Assembly (NCBI RefSeq): GCF_002005565.1
Contig: NZ_BDJC01000006.1
Coordinates: 104,832 to 168,831, forward strand
Length of the DNA: 64,000 bases
Direction: 5' to 3'
Source of the DNA: Streptomyces sp. JHA26
GTDB taxonomy: Bacteria; Actinomycetota; Actinomycetes; Streptomycetales; Streptomycetaceae
The notes under the pieces were generated by a model. That model saw only the letters and a list, made by a program, of their open reading frames with translations, was not told where the DNA came from and searched no databases. This document shows, piece by piece, positions 16,260 through 24,829 of this stretch (the first letter of the stretch is position 1; every line of letters starts with the position of its first letter). The translations under genes were made by a program, and so were the position numbers.

Positions 16260-16988
16260 TCACCCCACCCCCAGCAGCACCGCCAGCAGCACGGCCCCCG
16301 CCACCGCCGGCGCGACGACCTCGTAGGCCCAGCGGACGGTGACCCCGCCCTGCGCGGCACCGCCCTGCGCGGCCTCACCCCGTGCGGCACCGCCCTGTTC
16401 CGAGGCCCGCAGTTCGCGTGCCTCGAGCAGTTCCCGCAGCTCGTCCATGGCCCGGTCGCCCTCCGCCCGCACCGGCCCGTCGGCGAGGGCCCCGGACCCG
16501 GCGCCCCGGGCGCCGCCGGTCGGGCCCCCGAGGCCGCCGCGCCCGCGGGTGTCCCCGGCCAGGCGCCGTTCCTCCCGCTGCGCCGCCTTCTTGCGGGCAC
16601 GCAGCGAGACGGGGATGGCCCACAGCTGGTACTTGGTGCCGTCCTGGCCGTAGACCTCGTTGGAGTAGCCGGACCGCAGCGAGGCGACCTGGTCCCAGGG
16701 CAGTACGACGACGCGGAGGGGGTTGCGGACGCGCAGCCGCTCCTCGTTCGCGAAGACGGCGGGCCGCACCGTGTAGGCGGCGGCGAGCGGCACGACGAGC
16801 AGCATCACGGCGAGCGCCTTCCACGGGGTGTCCCCCTCGCCGGAGACCACCGCGTCGATGCCGAGCCAGGCGACGAGGGCGAGCAGCAGGACGCCGCCGA
16901 GGATGCCCGCGGGCGAGCGGTAGACCCGGTCCTTGGGCTCGGGTGCCGAAGGGCGGGGCGAGGGTGACTGGGGCTCCGGGGTCGTCAT
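16260..16988 (-). CDS. Membrane protein with bacterial PH domain
   Basis: The 242-residue protein has a Pro-rich N-terminus, two hydrophobic helices (about 28-46 and 58-75), then a bacterial PH-type domain: VRPAVFANEERLRVRNPLRVVVLPWDQVASL, with the Trp-Asp that typifies this fold. The second half is charged (KKAAQREERR, then a Gly-rich linker and acidic region), and a further C-terminal hydrophobic helix (about 220-242) ends the protein. Such PH-like proteins are common in Streptomyces and mostly uncharacterised. It is divergent from deoC; a run of CCCGGAA-like short repeats lies just beyond its stop (16190-16255). Confidence 0.8.
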   Translation of the reverse strand: MTTPEPQSPSPRPSAPEPKDRVYRSPAGILGGVLLLALVAWLGIDAVVSGEGDTPWKALAVMLLVVPLAAAYTVRPAVFANEERLRVRNPLRVVVLPWDQVASLRSGYSNEVYGQDGTKYQLWAIPVSLRARKKAAQREERRLAGDTRGRGGLGGPTGGARGAGSGALADGPVRAEGDRAMDELRELLEARELRASEQGGAARGEAAQGGAAQGGVTVRWAYEVVAPAVAGAVLLAVLLGVG

Positions 16989-17060
16989 GCTGCCGATTGT
17001 GCCCGACGGGCCGGGCGCCCTTCGGCCGCGGTGCCGGCCGACGGGACGGGCGCCGGGGGC

Positions 17061-17089
17061 TGTACAGCCGCTACGCGCGTAGATATGCT
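17061..17089 (+). promoter_or_regulatory. deoC promoter with nucleoside-regulon operator in the spacer
   Basis: TGTACA (17061-17066) and TATGCT (17084-17089) are spaced by 17 bp, and CTACGCGCGTAG (17071-17082) fills most of the spacer. The -10 ends six bases before GTG at 17096, implying a leaderless transcript repressed by a protein bound between the promoter elements. Confidence 0.75.
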
Positions 17090-17095
17090 CGGCTG

Positions 17096-18061
17096 GTGAC
17101 CATGCCCACTACCGCACCCACAGCTCACGCTCTCTCGGACGTCACCGCGTCCGACAGCACGCTGCGCCGCTTCCTGCACGGGCTGCCCGGCGTCGACGCG
17201 GTCGGCCTGGAGGCGCGCGCCGCGTCCCTCGGCACCCGTTCCATCAAGACCACCGCGAAGGCGTACGCCATCGACCTCGCCATCTCGATGGTCGACCTGA
17301 CGACGCTGGAAGGCGCGGACACCCCGGGCAAGGTCCGGGCGCTCGGCGCCAAGGCGGTCCACCCCGACCCCACGGACCGCGCCACGCCCAGCACGGCCGC
17401 GGTCTGCGTCTATCCCGACATGGTGGCCGCGGCCAAGGAGGCCGTCGCCGGCTCCGGCGTGAAGGTCGCCTCCGTCGCCACCGCCTTCCCGGCCGGCCGC
17501 GCCGCCCTGGAGGTGAAGCTCGCCGACGTGAAGGACGCCGTCGCCGCGGGCGCCGACGAGATCGACATGGTCATCGACCGTGGCGCGTTCCTCGCCGGCA
17601 AGTACCTCAAGGTGTACGACGAGATCGTCGCCGTGAAGGCGGCCTGCGGCACGAGCGCCCGCCTCAAGGTCATCTTCGAGACCGGCGAGCTGTCGACGTA
17701 CGACAACATCCGTCGCGCCTCCTGGCTGGGCATGCTCGCCGGCGCCGACTTCATCAAGACCTCCACCGGCAAGGTCGCGGTGAACGCCACCCCCGCCAAC
17801 ACCCTGCTGATGCTCGAGGCCGTTCGGGACTTCCGGGCGCAGACCGGCGTCCAGGTCGGCGTGAAGCCGGCCGGCGGGATCCGCACCAGCAAGGACGCGA
17901 TCAAGTTCCTCGTCCTGGTCAACGAGACCGTCGGCGACGACTGGCTGGACAACCACTGGTTCCGCTTCGGCGCCTCCTCGCTCCTGAACGACCTGCTGAT
18001 GCAGCGTCAGAAGCTGGCCACCGGCCGCTACTCCGGCCCCGACTACGTGACGGTGGACTGA
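17096..18061 (+). CDS. deoC: Deoxyribose-phosphate aldolase
   Basis: The enzyme cleaves 2-deoxyribose-5-phosphate to acetaldehyde and glyceraldehyde-3-phosphate. Motifs of the TIM barrel include IDLAISMVDLTTLEG, AVCVYPDMVAAAKEAV, VASVATAFPAGRAALEVKLADVKDAVAAGADEIDMVIDRG, LKVIFETGEL, FIKTSTGKVAVNATPAN (Schiff-base Lys in IKTSTGK) and GVKPAGGIRTSKDAIKFL (the conserved second lysine). I place the start at GTG 17096 because it is six bases from TATGCT; ATG at 17102 is two codons in. The next gene starts five bases after its stop, forming a deoC-ALDH-ALDH operon that disposes of acetaldehyde. Confidence 0.94.
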   Translation: MTMPTTAPTAHALSDVTASDSTLRRFLHGLPGVDAVGLEARAASLGTRSIKTTAKAYAIDLAISMVDLTTLEGADTPGKVRALGAKAVHPDPTDRATPSTAAVCVYPDMVAAAKEAVAGSGVKVASVATAFPAGRAALEVKLADVKDAVAAGADEIDMVIDRGAFLAGKYLKVYDEIVAVKAACGTSARLKVIFETGELSTYDNIRRASWLGMLAGADFIKTSTGKVAVNATPANTLLMLEAVRDFRAQTGVQVGVKPAGGIRTSKDAIKFLVLVNETVGDDWLDNHWFRFGASSLLNDLLMQRQKLATGRYSGPDYVTVD

Positions 18062-18066
18062 TCCCC

Positions 18067-19503
18067 ATGGCTTCCGCATTCGAGTACGCACCGGCGCCCG
18101 AGTCCCGCTCGGTCGTCGACATCGCCCCCGCCTACGGCCTGTTCGTCGACGGCGAGTTCGTCGACGCGGCCGACGGCAAGGTCTTCAAGACGGTCAGCCC
18201 GAGCACGGAGGAGGTCCTCTCCGAGGTCGCCCAGGCCGGTGCCGAGGACGTCGACCGCGCGGTGAGGGCGGCCCGCAAGGCGTTCGAGAAGTGGTCGGCG
18301 CTGCCCGGCTCCGAGCGCGCCAAGTACCTGTTCCGCATCGCGCGGATCATCCAGGAGCGCAGCCGCGAGCTGGCCGTCCTGGAGACGCTGGACAACGGCA
18401 AGCCGATCAGGGAGACCCGCGACGCGGACCTCCCGCTGGTCGCCGCGCACTTCTTCTACTACGCCGGCTGGGCCGACAAGCTCGACCACGCCGGTTTCGG
18501 CCCGGGCCCGAAGCCGCTGGGCGTGGCGGGCCAGGTCATCCCCTGGAACTTCCCGCTGCTCATGCTGGCGTGGAAGATCGCCCCGGCGCTGGCGACGGGC
18601 AACACGGTGGTCCTCAAGCCCGCCGAGACGACCCCTCTCTCCGCCCTGTTCTTCGCCGACATCTGCCGCCAGGCGGGCCTGCCCAGGGGTGTCGTCAACA
18701 TCCTCCCGGGCTACGGCGACGCCGGTGCCGCGCTCGTCGCGCACCCCGACGTGAACAAGGTCGCCTTCACCGGCTCCACGGCCGTCGGCAAGGAGATCGC
18801 GCGCACGGTCGCGGGCACCCGCAAGAAGCTGACGCTGGAGCTGGGCGGCAAGGGCGCCAACATCGTCTTCGACGACGCGCCCGTGGACCAGGCCGTCGAG
18901 GGCATCGTCAACGGCATCTTCTTCAACCAGGGCCAGGTCTGCTGCGCGGGCTCCCGCCTCCTCGTCCAGGAGTCGATCCACGACGAGCTGCTGGACTCCC
19001 TCAAGCGCCGCCTGTCCACGCTGCGCCTGGGCGACCCGCTGGACAAGAACACGGACATCGGCGCGATCAACTCCGCCGAGCAGCTGGCCCGGATCACCGC
19101 GCTCGCCGACCGCGGCGAGGCGGAGGGCGCCGAGCGCTGGTCCCCGGCCTGCGAACTGCCCTCCTCCGGCTACTGGTTCGCCCCGACGCTCTTCACGAAC
19201 GTCACCCAGGCACACACCGTCGCCCGCGACGAGATCTTCGGCCCGGTGCTGTCGGTCCTCACCTTCCGCACCCCGGACGAGGCCGTGGCCAAGGCCAACA
19301 ACACCCCGTACGGCCTGTCGGCGGGCATCTGGACGGAGAAGGGCTCGCGCATCCTCGCGGTCGCGAACAAGCTCCGCGCGGGCGTGATCTGGTCCAACAC
19401 GTTCAACAAGTTCGACCCGACCTCGCCGTTCGGCGGATACAAGGAGTCGGGCTTCGGCCGCGAGGGCGGCCGCCACGGCCTGGAGGCGTACCTCGATGTC
19501 TGA
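18067..19503 (+). CDS. Aldehyde dehydrogenase, full-length catalytic partner
   Basis: The 478-residue protein carries the full ALDH set: GQVIPWNFPLLMLAWKIAPAL, NTVVLKPAETTPLSALF (NAD-binding Lys), VAFTGSTAVGKEIA, the catalytic Glu in LTLELGGKGANIVFDDAP and the catalytic Cys in FFNQGQVCCAGSRLL (two adjacent cysteines, the first aligned with the nucleophile). EIFGPVLSVLTF completes it. It should oxidise acetaldehyde released by DeoC, or another aldehyde, with NAD(P)+. It follows deoC by five bases and overlaps the next ALDH-like gene by 8 bp. Together the two resemble a split ALDH16. Confidence 0.92.
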   Translation: MASAFEYAPAPESRSVVDIAPAYGLFVDGEFVDAADGKVFKTVSPSTEEVLSEVAQAGAEDVDRAVRAARKAFEKWSALPGSERAKYLFRIARIIQERSRELAVLETLDNGKPIRETRDADLPLVAAHFFYYAGWADKLDHAGFGPGPKPLGVAGQVIPWNFPLLMLAWKIAPALATGNTVVLKPAETTPLSALFFADICRQAGLPRGVVNILPGYGDAGAALVAHPDVNKVAFTGSTAVGKEIARTVAGTRKKLTLELGGKGANIVFDDAPVDQAVEGIVNGIFFNQGQVCCAGSRLLVQESIHDELLDSLKRRLSTLRLGDPLDKNTDIGAINSAEQLARITALADRGEAEGAERWSPACELPSSGYWFAPTLFTNVTQAHTVARDEIFGPVLSVLTFRTPDEAVAKANNTPYGLSAGIWTEKGSRILAVANKLRAGVIWSNTFNKFDPTSPFGGYKESGFGREGGRHGLEAYLDV

Positions 19504-20386
19504 CACGCGACTCAGTGTCTTCAAGACCTACAAGCTGTACGTGGGCGGGAAGTTCCCGCGTTCCGAGAGCGGCCGGGTGTACGAGGTGACCGACGCAAAG
19601 GGCAAGTGGCTGGCGAACGCCCCGCTCTCCTCCCGCAAGGACGCCCGTGACGCGGTGGTCGCCGCGCGCAAGGCGTTCGGCGGCTGGTCCGGGGCGACGG
19701 CGTACAACCGCGGGCAGATCCTCTACCGCGTCGCCGAGATGCTGGAGGGCCGCCGCGACCAGTACGTCGCGGAGGTCGCCGACGCCGAGGGTCTGTCGAA
19801 GTCCAAGGCGGCCGCGGTCGTGGACGCGACGATCGACCGCTGGGTCTGGTATGCGGGCTGGACCGACAAGATCGCCCAGGTGGTCGGCGGCGGCAACCCG
19901 GTCGCGGGCCCGTTCTTCAACCTCTCCTCCCCGGAGCCGACCGGGGTGGTCGCCGTCCTCGCCCCGCAGGAGTCGTCCTTCCTGGGCCTGGTCTCGGTCG
20001 TCGCCCCGGTCATCGCCACCGGCAACACGGCGGTCGTGATCGCGAGCGAGAAGTCCCCGCTGCCGGCCCTCTCCCTCGGCGAGGTCCTGGCCACCTCCGA
20101 CCTGCCCGGCGGCGTGGTCAACATCCTCTCCGGCCGTACGGCGGAGATCGCCGCACCGCTCGCCGCCCACCAGGACGTCAACGCGATCGACCTCGCGGGC
20201 GCCGACGAGGCGCTGGCGAAGGAGCTGGAGATCGCGGCGGCGGACAACCTCAAGCGCGTCCTGCGTCCACAGCCTGTGGAGGACTGGACGGCGACGCCCG
20301 GCACGGACCGCATGACGGCGTTCCTGGAGACCAAGACGGTCTGGCACCCGACGGGCTCCCTGGGCGCGTCCGGTTCCGCGTACTGA
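19496..20386 (+). CDS. Half-length, catalytically incomplete aldehyde dehydrogenase-like protein
   Basis: The 296-residue protein aligns with the N-terminal NAD-binding half of ALDH: KLYVGGKFPRSESGRVYEV, RDAVVAARKAFGGWSG, TGVVAVLAPQESSFLGLVSVVAPVIATGNTAVV and GGVVNILSG. It ends after TAEIAAPLAAHQDVNAIDLAGADE and a short basic/acidic tail. The catalytic domain, with its Cys and Glu motifs, is absent. The gene is intact (clean start, 8-bp overlap with the preceding ALDH, no frameshift), so it is maintained rather than a decaying pseudogene. In bacterial ALDH16 a second incomplete ALDH domain is fused to a complete one. Here the same arrangement appears as two genes, and this one is likely a structural or regulatory subunit. 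Confidence 0.82.
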   Translation: MSDTRLSVFKTYKLYVGGKFPRSESGRVYEVTDAKGKWLANAPLSSRKDARDAVVAARKAFGGWSGATAYNRGQILYRVAEMLEGRRDQYVAEVADAEGLSKSKAAAVVDATIDRWVWYAGWTDKIAQVVGGGNPVAGPFFNLSSPEPTGVVAVLAPQESSFLGLVSVVAPVIATGNTAVVIASEKSPLPALSLGEVLATSDLPGGVVNILSGRTAEIAAPLAAHQDVNAIDLAGADEALAKELEIAAADNLKRVLRPQPVEDWTATPGTDRMTAFLETKTVWHPTGSLGASGSAY

Positions 20387-20400
20387 GGCACCCGCGAGCG

Positions 20401-20436
20401 AGCCGCGCCCTTCCGCCGTCCGGGAAGGGCGCGGCT
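20401..20436 (+). terminator. Hairpin terminator after the deoC-ALDH operon
   Basis: AGCCGCGCCCTTCC (20401-20414) pairs perfectly with GGAAGGGCGCGGCT (20423-20436) around an 8-nt loop, 15 bp after the ALDH-like stop codon. Confidence 0.85.
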
Positions 20437-20623
20437 CCGCGCGTGCCGGGTCGGCGTCGCCGCCGCCTCCGGCTCCGGGTCGTCACGGAATGCTTCGCGC
20501 CGCCCCGACGTCATCACGGAGGGTGACCGTACCACTGCGTGGCGTCGCCGGGGTGTGACGCGCGCTGCAAAGCCCGCCCGCGGGCTCGTACGCCGCCCGG
20601 TCGATGCCTCACACTGGTGTCCC

Positions 20624-21265
20624 GTGACCTCCCCTCCGCCCATACCGACGCGAGTCGTGCTGCTCTGCGGCCCCTCCGGCTCCGGCAAGTCCCTCCTCGC
20701 CGCCCACTCCGGTCTCCCGGTTCTGAGGCTCGACGACTTCTACAAGGAGGGCACCGACCCGACGCTGCCGCTGGTGGCGGGGAGTTCCGACATCGACTGG
20801 GACCACCCCGGCTCGTGGGACGCGGACGCGGCCGTCGCCGCGATCACGGAGCTGTGCCGGTCGGGCCGTACGCACGTGCCCGTCTACGACATCTCGCTCA
20901 GCGCGCGCACCGGCGAGGACGCGGTCGACATCGGGCGCACCCCGGTGTTCCTCGCGGAGGGCATCTTCGCCGCGGAGATCGTCGCGCGCTGCCGTGAACT
21001 GGGTGTCCTGGCGGACGCGTTGTGTCTGAGCCGGGGGCCGCTGACCACCTTCCGGCGGCGCTTCCTGCGGGATCTGCGGGAGGGCCGCAAGTCCGTGCCG
21101 TTCCTGCTGCGCCGCGGCTGGCGGCTGATGCGTCAGGAGCGGACGATCATCGCCCGGCAGACGGCCCTGGGCGCCCACGCCTGCGACCGCGACGAGGCGA
21201 TGGGCCGCCTGGCCGCGGCGGCGGGCCGCCGCCCCACGGCACGTACGACGCGTACGGCGGTGTGA
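20624..21265 (+). CDS. Uridine kinase-like P-loop protein
   Basis: The 213-residue protein begins with the Walker A motif VVLLCGPSGSGKSLLAA (residues 10-26). It has the uridine/phosphoribulokinase-type LRLDDFYKEGTDPTLP with the conserved DDFY, DWDHPGSWD with the substrate Asp, and VPVYDISLS (YD.). VFLAEGIFAAEIV follows, corresponding to the Walker B / lid-proximal region. It should phosphorylate uridine and cytidine or a related small molecule with ATP. Start is the GTG at 20624, with only a weak -10-like CACACT (20610-20615) upstream and no ribosome-binding site. It ends just before a CCCCCGT-rich stretch and a T-run terminator. Confidence 0.85.
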   Translation: MTSPPPIPTRVVLLCGPSGSGKSLLAAHSGLPVLRLDDFYKEGTDPTLPLVAGSSDIDWDHPGSWDADAAVAAITELCRSGRTHVPVYDISLSARTGEDAVDIGRTPVFLAEGIFAAEIVARCRELGVLADALCLSRGPLTTFRRRFLRDLREGRKSVPFLLRRGWRLMRQERTIIARQTALGAHACDRDEAMGRLAAAAGRRPTARTTRTAV

Positions 21266-21427
21266 CGGGCGTACGCGGGGCGCGTACGCGAGGAGACGCA
21301 AAGAGAACGGGACTGGACGGACCCCCCGGCCCTCCAGTCCCGCTTCCTTGTGCTCCCCCGTGTTCCCCGTTTCCCCCCGTTTCCCCCGTCCCCCGTTGTT
21401 CCCCCGTGGTACTTCCCCCGTGAGTAA

Positions 21428-21473
21428 GAGCCCGGGACCACCCCCGTGATACACCCGGGCTCCAACTTTTTTT
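21428..21473 (+). terminator. Rho-independent terminator after the uridine kinase gene
   Basis: GAGCCCGGG (21428-21436) pairs with CCCGGGCTC (21454-21462) around a 17-nt loop, followed by CAACTTTTTTT. The T-run is on the plus strand. Just upstream (about 21355-21425) lies a degenerate array of CCCCCGT units. Confidence 0.85.
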
Positions 21474-21506
21474 CGCCCCCCCCGGGGTCCCCCGCCCCCC
21501 GGACCT

Positions 21507-22271
21507 TCAGGCGACCAGTTCGCCGAAGGCGTCCTCCCGGTCACGGCCGAAGCTGAGGACCTCGTCGTCGCGCAGCCGGCGCAGCGAGCGCCAGATGCTG
21601 GACTTCACCGTGCCGACACTGATGCCGAGGATGTCCGCGATCTCCGGGTCCGTGCGGCCCTCGTAGTAGCGCAGGACCAGCATGGTGCGCTGGAGTTCGG
21701 GGAGCCGGGCCAGCGCCTGCCACAGGACCGTGCGCAGCTCGGTGCCGCGCATGGCGTCCGTGTCGCCGGGCGTCTCCGGCAGTTCCTCGGTCGGGTACTC
21801 GTTGAGCTTGCGGCGCCGCCAGGCGCTGATGTGCAGGTTGGTCATGGTGCGGCGGAGGTATCCGCCGACCGCCGCCTTGTCGCTGATCCGGTCCCACGCC
21901 CGGTAGGTCGAGAACAGCGCGCTCTGCAGCAGGTCCTCGGCCTCGAAGCGGTCGCCGGTGAGGTGGTAGGCGGTGGCGTACAGGGAGGCGCGGCGCTCTC
22001 GGACGTAGGCGGTGAACTCCGCCTCCGACAGCGAGCTCCGCTCCCCCGGTGCCTCCCCGTACGCCGGTCCCCCGTACGTCTCCCCCCGGTTCCCCGTCTC
22101 CCCCGTGCGTGCGTCGACCACCGTCATGCGGACGGTGTGCTGACGCCCGGTGCCGCGAGCGCACCCCCGCCCGCTCACGGCGGCACCGGACTTCTCGGAA
22201 CCCCGGTGTGCGTGCACGTCGTGCAGACGCGTGACCACTGCGCTGGTGCTGGTGCCCTTCAGCGTGTTCAT
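21507..22271 (-). CDS. sigQ: ECF sigma factor SigQ
   Basis: The 254-residue protein is a SigE-family ECF sigma factor. Region 2 is visible as TAYVRERRASLYATAYHLTGDRFEAEDLLQSALFSTYRAWD (about 75-115) and YLRRTMTNLHISAWRRRK. Region 4 reads LPELQRTMLVLRYYEGRTDPEIADILGISVGTVKSSIWRSLRRLR (about 190-235). An ~80-residue N-terminal extension precedes it. The start ATG at 22271 has a G-rich Shine-Dalgarno; upstream in-frame codons would extend it implausibly. It is divergent from afsQ1. In S. coelicolor SigQ is a target of AfsQ1 and counters antibiotic activation by the AfsQ system. Confidence 0.9.
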   Translation of the reverse strand: MNTLKGTSTSAVVTRLHDVHAHRGSEKSGAAVSGRGCARGTGRQHTVRMTVVDARTGETGNRGETYGGPAYGEAPGERSSLSEAEFTAYVRERRASLYATAYHLTGDRFEAEDLLQSALFSTYRAWDRISDKAAVGGYLRRTMTNLHISAWRRRKLNEYPTEELPETPGDTDAMRGTELRTVLWQALARLPELQRTMLVLRYYEGRTDPEIADILGISVGTVKSSIWRSLRRLRDDEVLSFGRDREDAFGELVA

Positions 22272-22398
22272 CTCGCGCCCCCCGTCGTGGACTTCCGGTG
22301 TTCGGACTGCTGTGTCGCTGTGGTGCTGTGGTGCGACGTGCTGTGCTGCTCGTGTCGAAAAGCTTGCCGCGCCGACTTCATGGCCGTGTCCGTCGACT

Positions 22399-22414
22399 GT
22401 CACAGACCTGTCAC
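22399..22414. promoter_or_regulatory. AfsQ1 binding site between sigQ and afsQ1
   Basis: GTCAC-AGACCT-GTCAC fits the AfsQ1 consensus GTnAC-N6-GTnAC exactly and lies in the sigQ-afsQ1 divergent region, matching the known autoregulated arrangement in S. coelicolor. Confidence 0.85.
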
Positions 22415-22526
22415 AGGGGTCGGCCACGGTTGCACCACGGTTCCTTCACAGGGCCTGTCGGCGGGTGGGGACCTCATCCCGGCCCGCGGGTCGTACCCCG
22501 GCCCCTCCATGCGCCAGAATGAGCCC

Positions 22527-23204
22527 GTGCCTTCCCTGTTGCTGATCGAGGACGACGACGCCATCCGGACGGCCCTGGAGCTCTCTCTGACGCGCCAGGG
22601 TCATCGCGTGGCGACCGCTGCCAGTGGTGAGGACGGTCTGAAGCTGCTGCGCGAGCAGCGGCCGGATCTGATCGTGCTGGACGTGATGCTGCCCGGCATC
22701 GACGGTTTCGAGGTGTGCCGGCGCATCCGGCGCACCGACCAGCTGCCGATCATCCTGCTGACCGCGCGCAACGACGACATCGACGTGGTCGTCGGCCTGG
22801 AGTCGGGCGCCGACGACTACGTCGTCAAGCCCGTGCAGGGCCGTGTGCTGGACGCCCGGATCCGGGCCGTACTGCGGCGCGGGGAACGGGAGTCGAGCGA
22901 CTCGGCGAGCTTCGGCAGCCTCGTCATCGACCGGTCGGCGATGACCGTGACGAAGAACGGCGAGGACCTCCAGCTCACGCCGACCGAGCTGCGGCTGCTG
23001 CTGGAGCTGAGCCGGCGGCCGGGGCAGGCGCTGTCGCGGCAGCAGCTGCTGCGACTGGTGTGGGAGCACGACTACCTCGGCGACTCACGGCTGGTGGACG
23101 CCTGTGTGCAGCGGCTGCGCGCCAAGGTCGAGGACGTGCCCTCGTCACCGACCCTGATCCGAACCGTGCGGGGCGTGGGCTACCGGTTGGATCCGCCTCA
23201 GTGA
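22527..23204 (+). CDS. afsQ1: Response regulator AfsQ1 (OmpR/PhoB family)
   Basis: The 225-residue protein has a receiver domain (SLLLIEDDDAIRTALELS, phospho-acceptor Asp in LIVLDVMLPGIDGFEV near 52, ILLTARNDDIDVV, DDYVVKP) and a winged-helix DNA-binding domain from about 128 (LTPTELRLLLELSRRPGQALSRQQLL ... DACVQRLRAKVED ... RTVRGVGYRL). It is phosphorylated by AfsQ2 and, in S. coelicolor, activates actinorhodin, undecylprodigiosin and CDA production under nitrogen imbalance. The GTG at 22527 lies six bases after CAGAAT (22515-22520), so the transcript is probably leaderless. Its stop overlaps the afsQ2 start by four bases. Confidence 0.96.
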   Translation: MPSLLLIEDDDAIRTALELSLTRQGHRVATAASGEDGLKLLREQRPDLIVLDVMLPGIDGFEVCRRIRRTDQLPIILLTARNDDIDVVVGLESGADDYVVKPVQGRVLDARIRAVLRRGERESSDSASFGSLVIDRSAMTVTKNGEDLQLTPTELRLLLELSRRPGQALSRQQLLRLVWEHDYLGDSRLVDACVQRLRAKVEDVPSSPTLIRTVRGVGYRLDPPQ

Positions 23205-24829
23205 CACAGGAACACCAGGGGGGTTCGCGCGGCTGGACCGCGACGCGCAAGGTAGTCCGGTCCCGGCTGCGCCTCACCAGCCTGCGCCTGCGGCTGGTCG
23301 TCGTCTTCGCGCTCGTCGCGCTCACCGCCGCCGTGACGGCGTCGGGCATCGCGTACTGGCTGAACCGCGAGGCGGTGCTCACCCGTACCCAGGACGCCGT
23401 GCTGCACGACTTCGAGCGGGAGATGCAGAACCGGGCGGGTGCGCTGCCCGCGCGCCCCACGCAGGACGAGTTGCAGCGCGCCGCGCAGCAGATGGCCGAC
23501 AGCGGTCAGCACTTCGGCGTGCTGCTCGTCGCCGAGAACGCCGACGGCCGGACGGTGTACGGCAGTTCGGGCGGGCTCGGCGGCTTCTCGCCGGCCGACG
23601 TGCCCGAGTCGCTGCGTACCGCGGTGAACAAGCAGCAGAAGGTCTCCTCGACCAACAAGTACCCGTACCACCTGTACTGGCAGCGGGTCGTCGAGGACGG
23701 CACCCCCTATCTCGTGGCGGGTTCGAAGGTGATCGGCGGCGGGCCGACCGGTTACCTGTTCAAGTCGCTGGAGCCCGAGGCCAAGGACCTGAACTCGCTG
23801 GCCTGGTCGTTGGGCATCGCGACCGGGCTCGCGCTGCTCGGCTCCGCGCTGCTCGCCCAGGCGCTGGCGACGACCGTGCTGAAGCCGGTGCACCGGCTCG
23901 GGGTCGCGGCGCGACGGCTCGGCGAGGGCAAGCTGGACACCCGGCTGCGCGTGTCCGGCACCGACGAACTGGCCGATCTGTCCCGGACGTTCAACAGCGC
24001 GGCGGAGGCTCTGGAGAAGCGGGTCGCGGACATGGCCGACCGCGAGCAGGCCTCGCGGCGCTTCGTGGCGGACATGAGCCACGAGCTGCGCACGCCGCTG
24101 ACGGCCATCACCGCCGTCACGGAGGTGCTGGAGGACGAGCTGGAGTTCGAGGGCGGCGGCATCGACCCGATGATCGAACCGGCCGTGCGGCTGGTGGTGA
24201 GCGAGACGCGGCGGCTGAACGACCTCGTGGAGAACCTGATGGAGGTCACCCGCTTCGACGCGGGCACCGCCCGGCTGGTCCTGGACGACGTCGACGTCGC
24301 CGACCAGATCACCGCCTGCATCGACGCCCGGGCCTGGCTGGACGCCGTGGACCTGGACGCCGAGCGCGGCATCCACGCCCGCCTCGACCCGCGCCGCCTG
24401 GACGTCATCCTGGCCAACCTGATCGGCAACGCGCTCAAGCACGGCGGGTCACCGGTACGGGTCTCGGTGACGCGGGCGGACCACGAGGTCGTCATCCGGG
24501 TGCGGGACCACGGCCCCGGCATCCCCGAGGACGTCCTACCGCACGTCTTCGACCGCTTCTACAAGGCGAGCGCCTCCCGGCCCCGCTCCGAGGGCAGCGG
24601 GCTCGGCCTGTCCATCGCCCTGGAGAACGCCCACATCCACGGCGGCGGGATCACCGCCGAGAACTCCCCCGAGGGCGGTGCGGTGTTCACGCTGCGGCTG
24701 CCGCAGGACGCCTCGGTGCCCGCGGAGGAGGACGCCGAGGAAACCGGGGACACCGGGCACGCGGTGGCGGGCGACGGGGGCGGGGACGCGGACCGGGACC
24801 AGGGCAAGGACGCGAAGGGACAGGCCTGA
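23201..24829 (+). CDS. afsQ2: Sensor histidine kinase AfsQ2
   Basis: The 542-residue kinase has a transmembrane helix at about 30-52 (LRLVVVFALVALTAAVTASGI), an extracellular sensor domain, and a second helix near 200-220 (SLGIATGLALLGSALLAQAL). A HAMP domain follows (TVLKPVHRLGVAARRLGEGKLDTRL). The phospho-acceptor His is in SRRFVADMSHELRTPLTAITA, and the HATPase domain has N (NLIGNALKHGG), G1 (RDHGPGIPEDVLPHVFDRFYKA) and G2 (GSGLGLSIALENAHIHGG) boxes. The tail is acidic and Gly-rich. It starts with the GTG that overlaps the afsQ1 stop and overlaps the next gene's ATG by four bases (ATGA), giving a tight three-gene operon. Confidence 0.95.
   Translation: MTQEHQGGSRGWTATRKVVRSRLRLTSLRLRLVVVFALVALTAAVTASGIAYWLNREAVLTRTQDAVLHDFEREMQNRAGALPARPTQDELQRAAQQMADSGQHFGVLLVAENADGRTVYGSSGGLGGFSPADVPESLRTAVNKQQKVSSTNKYPYHLYWQRVVEDGTPYLVAGSKVIGGGPTGYLFKSLEPEAKDLNSLAWSLGIATGLALLGSALLAQALATTVLKPVHRLGVAARRLGEGKLDTRLRVSGTDELADLSRTFNSAAEALEKRVADMADREQASRRFVADMSHELRTPLTAITAVTEVLEDELEFEGGGIDPMIEPAVRLVVSETRRLNDLVENLMEVTRFDAGTARLVLDDVDVADQITACIDARAWLDAVDLDAERGIHARLDPRRLDVILANLIGNALKHGGSPVRVSVTRADHEVVIRVRDHGPGIPEDVLPHVFDRFYKASASRPRSEGSGLGLSIALENAHIHGGGITAENSPEGGAVFTLRLPQDASVPAEEDAEETGDTGHAVAGDGGGDADRDQGKDAKGQA

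Noticed and set aside
19496..20386. Pseudogene call for the half-length ALDH
   Set aside because: It has its own start overlapping the upstream gene, no frameshift, and a terminator right after its stop, which argues for a maintained gene.
21231..21295. CGCGTACGCG and related GTAC-rich palindromes after the uridine kinase gene as regulon operators
   Set aside because: The sequence does not match CTACGCGCGTAG and lies downstream of a gene, partly in coding sequence.
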